Positions 1 through 10,496 are shown, counted from the stretch's first letter. The stretch is 64,000 bases of DNA from Streptomyces sp. JB150 (GCF_011193355.1 NZ_CP049780.1:1781582-1845581); one strand, 5' to 3'. Numbers and translations are program-made. The notes: generated by a model from the sequence alone, not told the origin.

Positions 1-156
1 CACCGTGCCGCCGTGCGCGGCCGCCGCCTTGGCGCACAGCGCCTCGACGTCGGCGAGCGTCTGGGAGCCGTAGATCTCCGGCTGGCGCTGTCCGAGGAGG
101 TTCAGGTTCGGGCCGTTGAGAATCATGATCGGCGCGTTGGCCAGGGTGCGGGGCAC
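1..156 (-). CDS. aroQ: 3-dehydroquinate dehydratase type II, N-terminal 52 residues (partial)
   Basis: Only the first 52 codons lie in the window; the gene runs off the left edge. The peptide contains [17 protein letters not shown], the N-terminal signature of type II dehydroquinases, including the catalytic Arg and Tyr of the flexible loop region. The enzyme converts 3-dehydroquinate to 3-dehydroshikimate in the shikimate pathway in the cytoplasm. The start is a GTG at 156-154, chosen because GGAGG stands five bases upstream. It is divergent from the S66 peptidase gene; about 100 bp separate the two. Confidence 0.93.
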   Translation of the reverse strand, partial: MPRTLANAPIMILNGPNLNLLGQRQPEIYGSQTLADVEALCAKAAAAHGGTV

Positions 157-258
157 TGTTCCTCCGGTCCGTTCGGGGGGTCGCGGTCCGGCGGGACCGC
201 TGCTCGCCCCCGGTTTATCACGGTGCGCCGACGGCTCGGGCGGCCCTACCCTGCCGGG

Positions 259-1305
259 ATGATCACACCCGTGTACCCGCCCAAACCGTCCCCCGGCGAC
301 CGGATAGCCGTCATCTCGCCGTCCAGCGGGCTGCCCGGTCTCTTTCCGCTCCCCCACGAGCTGGGGCTGGAGCGGCTGCGCACCGAGTACGGGCTGGAGC
401 CGGTGGAGTACCCGGCGACCCGGAAGACGGGCTCGACGCCGCGGGAGCGGGCCGACGACATCCACGCGGCCTTCGCCGACCCGGACGTCAAGGCGGTGAT
501 CGCCTCCATCGGCGGCGACGACCAGATCACCGTGCTGCCGTACCTGGACCGGGAGTTGATCCGGGCCAGCCCGAAGCCGTTCTTCGGGTCGAGCGACAAC
601 ACCAATCTGCTGGCCTACCTGCGGAACAGCGGCATCGTCGGCTACCACGGCGCGTGCGTGATGGTCGAGCTGGGCCGGCCCGGCGCGATGGATCCGCGCA
701 CGGCCGACTCGCTGCGGGCGGCGCTGTTCACGTCCGGGCCGTACGAACTGCGCCCCGCGGAGCGCTGGAACGACGTCGACCGCGACTGGGCGGACCCGGC
801 GACCTTCGACACGCCGCCGCGCACCCGGCCCTCCGACGGCTGGACCTGGGTGAACGCCGACCGCGTCGTCGAGGGCCGCGGCTGGGGCGGCAACCTGGAG
901 ATCCTCGGCTGGCTGCTGATGGCCGACCGCGAGATCGCCCGCGACCCGGCGGAGTACGCCGGCGACGTGCTGTTCCTGGAGACCTCCGAGGAACTGCCCA
1001 GCGCCGCGGAGGTGTTCCGCACCCTGCGCAACATGGGCGAGCGCGGGCTGCTGCGGCAGTTCTCCGCCCTGCTGATGGCCCGCGCGAAGACCTGGTCCTT
1101 CACCCACCCCAACAGCCCCGCGAAGGCGGCCCGTTATGCCGCCGACCAGCGCGAGGCCGTCCTGCGCGCCATGCGCACGTATGCCCCCGACACCCCGATC
1201 GTCTTCGACGTGGAGTGCGGCCACACCGACCCCCAGGTGGTGCTCCCCTACGGCGGCACCATCCGTGTCGACGGCCCGGCCCGGCGCATTACGGTCACGT
1301 ACTGA
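259..1305 (+). CDS. S66 family serine peptidase (LD-carboxypeptidase / MccF-like)
   Basis: A 348-residue protein of the S66 family, which cleaves LD-peptide bonds in peptidoglycan stems (LdcA) or detoxifies peptide-nucleotide antibiotics (MccF). Visible: N-terminal [12 protein letters not shown], the nucleophile elbow FFGSSDNT with the candidate Ser at 112, FLETSEE with a candidate catalytic Glu, and C-terminal [10 protein letters not shown] with the catalytic His at 322. Length fits the family. There is no signal peptide, so a cytoplasmic enzyme is expected. The ATG at 259 is preferred over in-frame upstream codons because the family N-terminus begins here; TACCCT six bases before it would make the mRNA leaderless. 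Substrate (muropeptide or microcin-like compound) cannot be told. Confidence 0.88.
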   Translation: MITPVYPPKPSPGDRIAVISPSSGLPGLFPLPHELGLERLRTEYGLEPVEYPATRKTGSTPRERADDIHAAFADPDVKAVIASIGGDDQITVLPYLDRELIRASPKPFFGSSDNTNLLAYLRNSGIVGYHGACVMVELGRPGAMDPRTADSLRAALFTSGPYELRPAERWNDVDRDWADPATFDTPPRTRPSDGWTWVNADRVVEGRGWGGNLEILGWLLMADREIARDPAEYAGDVLFLETSEELPSAAEVFRTLRNMGERGLLRQFSALLMARAKTWSFTHPNSPAKAARYAADQREAVLRAMRTYAPDTPIVFDVECGHTDPQVVLPYGGTIRVDGPARRITVTY

Positions 1306-1367
1306 CGACGACCGGCCACCTCCACGCGCCCCCGTAACTGCCGGTCACTGTGGGTAGTTGACGGTCC

Positions 1368-2678
1368 ATGCACGACGTACGCACCGTAAGGGCGCCCTCC
1401 ATGCTGCGGCTCGCGATGGCCGCCCTGGCCGGCACCGCCATCGAGTTCTACGACTTCTTCGTCTACGGGACAGCGGCGGCGCTGGTCCTGGGACCGCTGT
1501 TCTTCCCGACCGTCTCGCCGCTGGCGGGCACCCTGGCCGCGTTCGCGACGTTCGGCGTGGGATTCGTGGCCCGGCCCCTGGGGTCGGTGCTGTTCGGGCA
1601 CATCGGGGACCGGCACGGCCGCCGGCCGGTCCTCGTCGTCTCGCTGCTGCTGACGGGCGCCTCGACGGTCGCGGTCGGCTGCCTGCCGACGTACGACGTG
1701 ATCGGGGTCGCCGCTCCCCTGCTGCTGGTCACCCTGCGCTTCCTCCAGGGGCTGGGGCTCGGCGGGGAGTGGGGCGGGGCCGTGCTGCTGACCGTCGAGC
1801 ACGCGCCGCCCGAGCGGCGCGCCCTGTGGTCGAGCTTCCCGCAGGTGGGTCCGTCGGTGGGCTTCCTGCTCGCCAACGGCTCGATGCTGACGCTGTCGGC
1901 GACCCTGTCCGAGGCGCAGTTCGCCCAGTGGGGGTGGCGGGTGCCGTTCTGGGCGGCCGGGGTGCTCGCCGCGGCGGGCCTGTGGCTGCGCTCGTCGCTG
2001 GCCGAGAGCCCTCGCTTCCTGGAGATCGAGGAACCCGCGCGGGTACCGCTCGCCGAGGTGGTGCGCGACCACTGGCGGCTGGTGCTGCTGACCGCGGGCG
2101 CGCTGGCCGTCGGCTACGCGGTCTTCTACGCCGTGACCACCTGGTCGCTGGCCTACGCCACGGAGCGGCTGGGGGTGAGCCGGAGCGTCATGCTGACCTG
2201 CGTCCTGGCCGCGGTGGTGGTGAAGGGCGCGCTCACCCCGGCGGCGGCCGTGCTCGGCGACCGGTACGGGCGGCGGCCGATGTGCCTGGCCGGCTGCGCG
2301 GCCGCCGCGGTGTGGATGTTCCCGCTGGTCGGGCTGCTGGCGACCGGGGAGCCGCTGCTGATGTTCGCCGGGTTCCTCGGGGCGATGCTCGCGTTCATCA
2401 CGATGTTCGCGGTGGTCGCCGCCTATCTGCCCGAGCTGTACGAGCCGCGGGTGCGCTGCACCGGCGCCGCCGTCGGTTACAACCTCGGTGGGGTGGTCGG
2501 GGGCGCGCTCACCCCGATCGCGGCGACCGCGCTGGCCGAGCAGGGCGGCCGGGTGCCGTGGGGCGTGGGGGCGTATCTGACCGGGATCGCCCTGCTCAGC
2601 CTGGGCTGCTTCGCGCTGCTGCCGGAGACCCGGCCCGTGCCGGGCGCGGTGGCGAAGCCGGCGCCGGTCATGGATTGA
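1368..2678 (+). CDS. MFS transporter, metabolite:H+ symporter (MHS) family
   Basis: A 436-residue, 12-helix membrane protein. The first helix has AGTAIEFYDFFVYG, and the loop between helices 2 and 3 reads ARPLGSVLFGHIGDRHGRRP, both typical of the MHS group (ShiA, ProP, KgtP, CitA types); RFLQGLGLGGEWGGA follows in helix 4. Proteins of this kind import organic acids, osmolytes or shikimate with protons. The nearby aroQ makes a shikimate-type substrate tempting, but nothing in the sequence proves it. The last 11 bp overlap the tail of the convergent antiporter gene. The start ATG has no strong ribosome site; the next in-frame ATG is at 1401. Confidence 0.85.
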   Translation: MHDVRTVRAPSMLRLAMAALAGTAIEFYDFFVYGTAAALVLGPLFFPTVSPLAGTLAAFATFGVGFVARPLGSVLFGHIGDRHGRRPVLVVSLLLTGASTVAVGCLPTYDVIGVAAPLLLVTLRFLQGLGLGGEWGGAVLLTVEHAPPERRALWSSFPQVGPSVGFLLANGSMLTLSATLSEAQFAQWGWRVPFWAAGVLAAAGLWLRSSLAESPRFLEIEEPARVPLAEVVRDHWRLVLLTAGALAVGYAVFYAVTTWSLAYATERLGVSRSVMLTCVLAAVVVKGALTPAAAVLGDRYGRRPMCLAGCAAAAVWMFPLVGLLATGEPLLMFAGFLGAMLAFITMFAVVAAYLPELYEPRVRCTGAAVGYNLGGVVGGALTPIAATALAEQGGRVPWGVGAYLTGIALLSLGCFALLPETRPVPGAVAKPAPVMD

Positions 2679-3768
2679 TCGCCAGCTCCAGATACGCCGC
2701 GAAGATCACCAGGTGGACGCCGCCCTGGAGCGGGGTGGCGCGGCCGGGCACGACCGTCAGCGAGGCCACGACGACCGTCAGGGCGAGCAGCACCATGTGC
2801 GTGGCGCCGAGCCCGAGGACGAGGGGCCCGGACAGCCAGACGGAGGCCAGGGCGACGGCGGGGATGGTCAGTCCGATGCTGGCCATGGCGGAGCCGAGGG
2901 CCAGGTTCAGACTGGTCTGCACCCGGTCGCGGCGGGCGGAGCGCAGGGCGGCGATGGTCTCCGGGAGCAGCACCAGCAGGGCGATGATGACGCCGACCAC
3001 GGCGTGCGGCAATCCCGCCGCCGCCACGCCGGACTCGATGGTCGGCGACACTCCCTTGGCCAGGCCGACCACGCCGATCAGGGCGAGGCCGAGCAGGCCC
3101 AGGCTGATCCAGGCGGTGCGCGCGGACGGCGCGTCGGCGTGGTGGTCCTCGCTTATCACCTCGCCCTGCCGGGTGATCGGAAGGAAGTAGTCGCGGTGCC
3201 TGACCGTCTGGGTCGCCACGAACAGGCCGTACAGCACGAGGGAGGAGATCGCGGCGAAGGTGAGCTGCAGCCCGGAGAACTCCGGGCCGGGCTTGCTGGT
3301 GGTGAAGGTCGGCAGCACCAGGCTGAGGGTGGCCAGGGTGGCGACCGTGGCGAGGGCCGCGCCGGTGCCCTCGGGGTTGAAGACGGCCGTGCGGTGGCGC
3401 AGGGAGGCGACCAGGAGCGTCAGGCCGACCACACCGTTGCAGGTGATCATCACGGCGGCGAAGACGGTGTCGCGTGCCAGCGTGGAGCCCTTGTCGCCGC
3501 CGTCGGCCATCAGGGTGACGATCAGGGCGACCTCGATGACCGTGACGGCGACGGCGAGGACCAGGGAGCCGAAGGGCTCACCGACCCGGTGCGCGACCAC
3601 CTCCGCGTGGTGCACGGCGGCGAGCACCGCGCCGGCCAGCACCAAGGTCACCAGCGCCACGAGCGGGCCGGGCAGATGACGTCCCCAGGTGAAGATCAGC
3701 AGGATCACCCCGAGCACCGGCACGAGGGACGTCCACCGATGCGTGAGCGACCTGAGCCGAGCGATCAT
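2668..3768 (-). CDS. Ca2+/H+ antiporter (CaCA superfamily, ChaA/VCX type)
   Basis: A 366-residue membrane protein with about 11 helices in two homologous halves. The conserved alpha repeats are visible as AVTVIEVALIVTLM and, in the second half, IALLVLLPETIAALRSA, each with the acidic residue that binds the cation. It would expel calcium (or another divalent ion) in exchange for protons. The start at 3768 matches where the family begins and gives a leaderless-looking mRNA (GACGAT then six bases then ATG). A rival GTG at 3918 has AGGAGG four bases upstream and would add 50 residues made of two similar PADRNA(E/K)LRP units. It lies downstream of terC, separated by a terminator. Confidence 0.88.
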   Translation of the reverse strand: MIARLRSLTHRWTSLVPVLGVILLIFTWGRHLPGPLVALVTLVLAGAVLAAVHHAEVVAHRVGEPFGSLVLAVAVTVIEVALIVTLMADGGDKGSTLARDTVFAAVMITCNGVVGLTLLVASLRHRTAVFNPEGTGAALATVATLATLSLVLPTFTTSKPGPEFSGLQLTFAAISSLVLYGLFVATQTVRHRDYFLPITRQGEVISEDHHADAPSARTAWISLGLLGLALIGVVGLAKGVSPTIESGVAAAGLPHAVVGVIIALLVLLPETIAALRSARRDRVQTSLNLALGSAMASIGLTIPAVALASVWLSGPLVLGLGATHMVLLALTVVVASLTVVPGRATPLQGGVHLVIFAAYLELAINP

Positions 3769-4117
3769 GCCGCGATCGTCGCAGACGGGCCGGAGCTTCG
3801 CATTCCGGTCGGCAGGGGGCTTCACGCCGGGGTCGGGCCGAAGCTCCGCGTTCCGGTCCGCGGGCCGCTCGGCGGTCCCGCTTGCGCTGGTCAGGTGGTC
3901 CTTGCGGCCGGCTGCCACATCTCCTCCTCGCGTTCGGTGCTCGTCGCTCGGTCTCGTCGTCGCTCGGTGCCGATCGCTCTCCTGGGGGTCTTGCGGTTAC
4001 GGGCGGGCGGTGACCGTCGGGTGTCTCGGCGCCCCCGGACACGACGCGGCACCGGGAGCGACGTCGGCGAGGCGCCGCGCCGCTCCCGGTGCCGGGTGCG
4101 CTGAGGGACCGACGGGG
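3769..4117 (-). other. 349-bp leader/intergenic region between terC and the Ca/H antiporter
   Basis: No separate gene is supported. From the terC side it holds the terC terminator (4047-4094), then direct repeats of ACCGAGCGACGA near 3940-3970, an AGGAGGAG tract at about 3921-3930 in front of GTG 3918, and two similar hairpin-forming elements at 3788-3813 and 3835-3861. In the antiporter sense the first reads CCGGA...TCCGG around AATGCGAAGC; the second has the same plan with a bulge. The stretch is either an N-terminal extension of the antiporter or a structured 5' leader. Confidence 0.5.
4047..4094 (-). terminator. strong hairpin terminator after terC
   Basis: A perfect 14-bp inverted repeat (arms 4047-4060 and 4081-4094, arm core GGCACCGGGAGCG) encloses a 20-base GC-rich loop. 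It starts 23 bp past the terC stop codon. No U-tract follows, as is usual for Streptomyces. Confidence 0.75.
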
Positions 4118-5119
4118 TCAGGCGTCGATGCTGTCCTTCGGGGTCCCCTTGTCCTCCGCCTGCACCGCCTCGGCGGCGGCCTGCTTCCTGGAAGCCATCA
4201 GGCTGGTGATCGTGGTGACGATCAGGACGGTGCAGATCACGCCGAGGGAGACCGGGATGCTGATCTCCGGGACGTGGACGCCGGACTCGTGCAGGGCGTG
4301 CAGCACCAGCTTCACGCCGATGAAGCCCAGGATGATCGACAGACCGTACGAGAGGTGGACCAGCTTCTTCAGCAGGCCGCCGATGAGGAAGTACAGCTGC
4401 CGCAGACCCATGAGGGCGAAGGCGTTGGCGGTGAACACGATGTACGGGTCCTGCGTGAGGCCGAAGATCGCGGGGATGGAGTCCAGGGCGAACAGCACGT
4501 CGGTGGTACCGATGGCGAGCATCACGACCAGCATCGGGGTCATGACGCGCTTGCCGTTCTCCTGGATCCACAGCTTGGTGCCGTGGTACCGGTCCGCGAC
4601 GCCGAAGCGGCGCTCGGCGGCCTTCAGGAGCTTGTTCTCCTCGTACTCCTCGTCCTCCTCGTCGGCCCGGGCCTCCTGGATGAGCTTCCAGGCGGTCCAG
4701 ATCAGGAAGGCGCCGAAGAGGTAGAACACCCACGAGAAGCTGGCGATGATCGCGGCGCCGGCGGCGATGAAGACCGCGCGCAGCACCAGGGCTATCAGGA
4801 CGCCGATGAGCAGGACCCGCTGCTGGTACTGCGACGGGACCGCGAACTTCGCCATGATCAGGACGAAGACGAACAGGTTGTCGACGCTCAGCGACTTCTC
4901 GGTGATGAAGCCGGCGAAGAACTCGCCGGCCGGCTGGCCGCCGCCGAAGACGAGCAGACCGAGGCCGAAGAGGCCGGCCAGGACGATCCAGACGACGGTC
5001 CAAATCCCGGCTTCCTTGATGGATACGTCATGGGGCTTGCGGCCGATGAAGAAATCGACCGCGATCAGGGCGGCGAGGCCCACGACCGTCAGGACCCACA
5101 GGGTCACGGAAACTTCCAC
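4118..5119 (-). CDS. terC: TerC/Alx family integral membrane metal exporter
   Basis: A 333-residue protein with about nine helices. The two conserved acidic motifs of the TerC family are present: EKSLSVDNLFVF near residue 70 and TTDVLFALDSIPAIFG near residue 205. A very acidic cytoplasmic loop (DEEDEEYEEN, about residue 155) lies between them. TerC/Alx/MeeF proteins export Mn2+ and help metallate secreted proteins; the name comes from tellurite resistance. Start GTG at 5119 has GGAGG six bases upstream. The gene lies behind a probable yybP-ykoY manganese riboswitch (5165-5275) and a sigma-70-type promoter, which fits a manganese function. TerD genes follow upstream on the same strand but have their own promoter. 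Confidence 0.92.
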   Translation of the reverse strand: MEVSVTLWVLTVVGLAALIAVDFFIGRKPHDVSIKEAGIWTVVWIVLAGLFGLGLLVFGGGQPAGEFFAGFITEKSLSVDNLFVFVLIMAKFAVPSQYQQRVLLIGVLIALVLRAVFIAAGAAIIASFSWVFYLFGAFLIWTAWKLIQEARADEEDEEYEENKLLKAAERRFGVADRYHGTKLWIQENGKRVMTPMLVVMLAIGTTDVLFALDSIPAIFGLTQDPYIVFTANAFALMGLRQLYFLIGGLLKKLVHLSYGLSIILGFIGVKLVLHALHESGVHVPEISIPVSLGVICTVLIVTTITSLMASRKQAAAEAVQAEDKGTPKDSIDA

Positions 5120-5164
5120 TGCGCCTCCGGCAGTACGTAACGGCGAACAGAACAGTCAGCGTCG

Positions 5165-5275
5165 TCGCGCTGCCGGAGGTCTCTTCCACCCGGTGAAGGG
5201 CCGACGCCCCGGGATCCGGCCGGATCCGTATTGACGGGGTCGCCGCAGCAGACAGGGAGTACTCCCCTCCGTGCG
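5165..5275 (-). promoter_or_regulatory. probable yybP-ykoY (Mn2+) riboswitch in the terC leader
   Basis: Read on the minus strand, the leader starts with GGAGGGGAGTACTCCC, has GACCCCGTCAATACGGATCC in the middle and ends with GGGTGGAAGAGACCTCCGGC, the three blocks in the order expected for the yybP-ykoY aptamer (5' GGGGAGTA block, the CGTCA loop block, and the 3' GGTGA-type block closing on the first stem). It begins about 8 bases after the predicted -10 and ends about 50 bases before the terC start. Known members bind Mn2+ and sit upstream of TerC/Alx and cation transporters. Confidence 0.78.
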
Positions 5276-5279
5276 GATA

Positions 5280-5308
5280 AGACTACCCAACCACCAAGGA
5301 AAGGTAAA
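5280..5308 (-). promoter_or_regulatory. terC promoter
   Basis: -35 TTTACC (5303-5308), 17-nt spacer, -10 TAGTCT (5280-5285). The predicted transcript start falls right before the riboswitch-like element, so the two predictions support each other. The segment is clearly more A+T-rich than its surroundings. Confidence 0.6.
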
Positions 5309-5404
5309 GTGATTGGTAAAAGAAGCGCCAAAGGTGCTGGTCAGAGTCCTTTACTGATGCTTGACACGGTGGTGCGTGCGGGTGGACGGCGGGGGCGGTG
5401 CCGG

Positions 5405-7480
5405 TCATCGGCGCCAGGCGCGGCGGGCCGCCGCGACCTGGGTGAGGACCTGCTGCAGCACCTGACTGCCGGGCGGCACCAGCGACGGCTCGTAGGTCCA
5501 GGCGTGTCCGACCCACGGGTCGGCGAGGTGGTCGTCCGGCACCGGGGTCAGCCGCAGCAGCGAACGCCACAGCGGATCGAGCAGCGGGCCGTAGGCCGCG
5601 GCGTCCTCGCGGTCGGCGACCATCATCAGGTGGACGCCGACGGAGGGGCCCTCGTCCGCAAGGTAGCGCAGCTGGGTGACGGCCCGGTCGTCGAAGCCGT
5701 GCGGGAAGTCGTTGACGACGAGCAGGTGCTGGGCGGTGTCGAGGTCCGGCGGGAGGGCGTCGGCGGCGCCACCGCGGACGGCCATCTGCACCAGGTCGAC
5801 CCGCTGGGTCAGCTTGGCCAGGACCTCCGCCACCCCGGCGGCGCCCAGGGCGGGCGGCGCCGCGAGCACACCGGTCTGCACCAGCGGTGCCAGCGCCTGG
5901 GCGCCGCTCCCGGCCGGGTCGATGACGTAGACGGTGAACTCGCCCGCCGGGTGGACGGCGAGCAGCCGGGCCACGTGCGCGACCGCCGACTCCATCGCCA
6001 TGCGGCGCGTGTCGTGGGCGCCGGCGAACGGGCCGTCGAGCGCGCCCGTCCGGCCGCTGTCGATCCACAGGCCGCGCTCCAGCGGCAGCCGGACCAGCAT
6101 GGGTATGCGCAGCTGGGCGCATTCGGACAGGTGCAGGTCACCGAGGCGCAGGGCCATCGGCAGTTCCATGGGGACCCGGTAGCCGTGCCAGACGGGGTTG
6201 TCCCAGCGGGCGTACGCGGGCGGCAGCGCGGGTTCGACGACGGCCGCCTCGGCGGTGAGCTGGGCGACGTCCCGGTCGAGGGCCTGGCGGGCCTGGTCGA
6301 CGAGCTGGGCGTGCTTGGCGCGGGCCGCCTCGCGGGCGGCGTCGGCCTGCCCGCCGATCCGGCTGCGCGGGTCGGAGAGGACCTGTTCCAGCTCCTTCTC
6401 CATGCGCGAGTCGGCGAAGTCGACGGCGCTGCGGAAGGCGGCCGTGGTGCGGGCCAGGTCCTCGAACATGCCCCACACCTGGTTGTAGAGCCGCTCGTCC
6501 ATCGTCCAGCCGGTCGCGTCGCCCGCGACGGGTCGCGCGGGCTGGCCGGGCGCCGCCGGAGGCGCGGCCGGCGGGGGCGGGGGCGGGGCGGTGGTACGCC
6601 GGCGGGGATGGTGGTAGTCGATCGGGCCGCCGGTGGTGGTCCCTGCGGATCCGGCGGTGGACGCGGATGTGGGTCCGGCGGTGGATCCGGTGGATTCGGT
6701 GGGTCCGGCGATGGACCCGGTGGTGGGCGCGGTCCGCTGGGTGAGGCCGGACGGGTCGGCCGGTGCCGGGTCGGCGGCGGGGCCGGGCGTGGGGCCGGTG
6801 GTGCTCTGCGGGCTCTGCGTGCCGTAGGGCGACCCGCTCGGGTCGGGACCGAGGGCGGGGGCGTGGGTCTGCCGGGTCCGGTCGGAGTCCGCCGTACGCG
6901 GCGGGGGCGCGGCGATCGAGCGGGCCGCGCCCCGCGCCACCGCCTCGTCGACGGCGGCGGCGAGCCGGTGGGCCTCGGGCAGGCTCTGGTCGGCGAAGAG
7001 CGCGGCCAGGCCGCCCGCGTAGCCCTGGCCGACGGCGCGCACCTTCCACGCGCCCTGCCGGCGGTAGAGCTCCAGGGCGACGACGGCCGTCTCGGCCTCC
7101 AGGCCGGTGAGGGTGAAGGTGGCGATCTCCTCGCCGTCGAGTCCGGTGACGGCGACGGAGGGCGCGGCGACGGCACCGAAGCGGACGGGGCCGCCCGGGG
7201 TGCCGGCGGGCAGGGCGAGCAGCACGGTGACCCGGTGCACGGTGTCCGGCATGGCGTCCAGGTCCACCGCGAGACGGTGGGCGGCGGCCGCCTGCCGGGA
7301 GACCTCCAGGCCGGGCAGGGTGGGGGCGCCCGGGTGGACGACCCCCTCGGCGCCGTGGACCTTTCCGTTCTCGTCGCCGAGTGTCGCCGCGGCCACGACC
7401 GGCGTGGCGGCCGAGACCCTGATCTCGAGACGAGCCTGGGAGAGCGGGTGGTTCTGCCCCCGCACCAGCTCGGCCGTCAT
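5405..7480 (-). CDS. TerD-domain protein fused to a P-loop-less FtsK/HerA-like domain
   Basis: A 691-residue protein. Residues 1 to about 165 are a TerD domain (SQARLEIRV, AELGDENGKVHG-like stretch, TVLLALPAG, ETAVVALELYRRQG). Residues about 190-290 are a Pro/Thr/Ser/Gly linker with short repeats. A coiled region (about 310-400) leads to a C-terminal domain with the FtsK/HerA layout: LLVVNDFPHGFDD in the Walker B position, then LADEGPSVGVHLMMVADRE, the usual strand after it. The Walker A position (IPMLVRLPLERGLWIDSG) has no GxxGxGK[ST], so ATP hydrolysis is unlikely. TerD proteins bind Ca2+ and act in stress responses. It lies 59 bp after terD in the same direction, probably one operon. The start ATG has a GGGGGACGAAGG tract upstream. 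Confidence 0.8.
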   Translation of the reverse strand: MTAELVRGQNHPLSQARLEIRVSAATPVVAAATLGDENGKVHGAEGVVHPGAPTLPGLEVSRQAAAAHRLAVDLDAMPDTVHRVTVLLALPAGTPGGPVRFGAVAAPSVAVTGLDGEEIATFTLTGLEAETAVVALELYRRQGAWKVRAVGQGYAGGLAALFADQSLPEAHRLAAAVDEAVARGAARSIAAPPPRTADSDRTRQTHAPALGPDPSGSPYGTQSPQSTTGPTPGPAADPAPADPSGLTQRTAPTTGSIAGPTESTGSTAGPTSASTAGSAGTTTGGPIDYHHPRRRTTAPPPPPPAAPPAAPGQPARPVAGDATGWTMDERLYNQVWGMFEDLARTTAAFRSAVDFADSRMEKELEQVLSDPRSRIGGQADAAREAARAKHAQLVDQARQALDRDVAQLTAEAAVVEPALPPAYARWDNPVWHGYRVPMELPMALRLGDLHLSECAQLRIPMLVRLPLERGLWIDSGRTGALDGPFAGAHDTRRMAMESAVAHVARLLAVHPAGEFTVYVIDPAGSGAQALAPLVQTGVLAAPPALGAAGVAEVLAKLTQRVDLVQMAVRGGAADALPPDLDTAQHLLVVNDFPHGFDDRAVTQLRYLADEGPSVGVHLMMVADREDAAAYGPLLDPLWRSLLRLTPVPDDHLADPWVGHAWTYEPSLVPPGSQVLQQVLTQVAAARRAWRR

Positions 7481-7539
7481 CGCCTTCGTCCCCCTGCTGT
7501 CGCTGTGTAGGTGTGTGGTGTGCCGCTCGCCGGGCCGCG

Positions 7540-8118
7540 TCAGAGCAGCGGCAGGATGGACGGCATCAGGTCCTGGAAGGTACGGCCGTTGGCCGGGGCG
7601 CCGAGGGCGGTCATCGACCAGCCGGTGCCCGCGCGGTGCACCTTCGCCATGATCTGGGCCGTGTAGGCGCCGCCGCCCGCGAGGGTGTAGCGGGCCAGCT
7701 CCTGGCCGTTGGTCTCGTCGACCAGGCGGCAGAACGCGTTCTGCACCTCCTGGAAGGTCTGCCCCGTGAAGGAGTTCACGGTGAAGACGATCTGGTCGAT
7801 GTGGACCGGCAGGCGCTGGAGGTCGACGAGGATCGCCTCGTCGTCGCCGCCCTGGCCGACGCCGCCGACGAGGTTGTCGCCGGTGTGGCGCACGGAGCCG
7901 TCGTCGCTCACCAGGTGGCGGAAGAAGACGACGTCGACCGGCTGCTTGTCCGCGAACAGCACGGCGGAGGCGTCGAGGTCGATCTCGCGGGTGCGCGAGC
8001 CGAACAGGCCACGCCGCGGGGCCGCCTGCCAGCCGAGACCCATGCGCACCGCGGTCAGGCTGCCGCCGTCGTTCTTCTGCAGACTGATGGCCTGACCCTT
8101 GGTCATGTTGACGGTCAC
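7540..8118 (-). CDS. terD: TerD family Ca2+-binding stress protein
   Basis: A 192-residue protein, the usual TerD length. It opens with TVNMTKGQAISLQKNDGG and has the conserved acidic calcium-site segments (DLDASAVLFADK, GDDEAILVDL) and the GQTFQEVQNAFCRLVDE stretch. TerD proteins are cytoplasmic, bind Ca2+ and support tellurite, oxidative and DNA stress resistance and development in Streptomyces. The GTG at 8118 is preferred over the ATG at 8106 because the family starts with MTVNMTKGQ and AGGGG stands upstream. Its promoter (8175-8197) carries a DNA-damage-type motif. The TerD/FtsK-like fusion follows. Confidence 0.93.
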   Translation of the reverse strand: MTVNMTKGQAISLQKNDGGSLTAVRMGLGWQAAPRRGLFGSRTREIDLDASAVLFADKQPVDVVFFRHLVSDDGSVRHTGDNLVGGVGQGGDDEAILVDLQRLPVHIDQIVFTVNSFTGQTFQEVQNAFCRLVDETNGQELARYTLAGGGAYTAQIMAKVHRAGTGWSMTALGAPANGRTFQDLMPSILPLL

Positions 8119-8174
8119 GCGCTGATTCCCCTCTCGAGCAGTCCCCTGTTGCCGCGATGCCGCGGTTGACCTGA

Positions 8175-8201
8175 ACCCTACGCAGGGGCACTGACAGTGC
8201 C
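8175..8201 (-). promoter_or_regulatory. terD promoter with CTGTCAGTG-N8-TAGGGT motif and 15-bp palindrome
   Basis: On the minus strand CTGTCAGTG (8189-8197) is followed by 8 nt and TAGGGT (8175-8180). This is one base off the actinobacterial RecA-independent damage promoter consensus as I recall it (TTGTC[AG]GTG-N8-TAnnnT). The first block sits in a perfect palindrome GGCACTGACAGTGCC (8187-8201), a possible operator. Confidence 0.6.
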
Positions 8202-8291
8202 GTACCCCGGCCCGGACTTTGTGTCGGTCTTGCAACACAGCGCAGCCGGTGGCGGGGCTGCGGGGGCGCCGGTTCCCGGTGGGGTCGGCCG

Positions 8292-8310
8292 GCTGTTCGT
8301 CCCGAACAGC
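8292..8310 (-). terminator. hairpin terminator after uvrB
   Basis: A perfect 8-bp stem GCTGTTCG/CGAACAGC with a 3-base loop, 26 bp past the uvrB stop codon and ahead of the terD promoter. The rest of the 8202-8335 gap shows only GC-rich sequence. Confidence 0.6.
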
Positions 8311-8335
8311 ACAGCGACCGGCGCCCGTCGGGCCG

Positions 8336-10489
<2,154 letters not shown>

Positions 10490-10496
10490 GTCATCC

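Noticed and set aside
1358..3190. A 610-residue frame overlapping the MFS gene
   Set aside because: Arg/Ala/Gly-rich shadow; the MHS transporter in another frame has clear family motifs.
5231..7510. A 759-residue plus-strand reading frame opposite the TerD fusion gene
   Set aside because: It mirrors the real gene on the other strand, is Gly/Arg/Val-rich without motifs, and has no ribosome site. Similar long antisense frames (2713-4104, 8219-10516, 53073-55826 plus strand, 61864-63753 minus strand) are shadows caused by high G+C.
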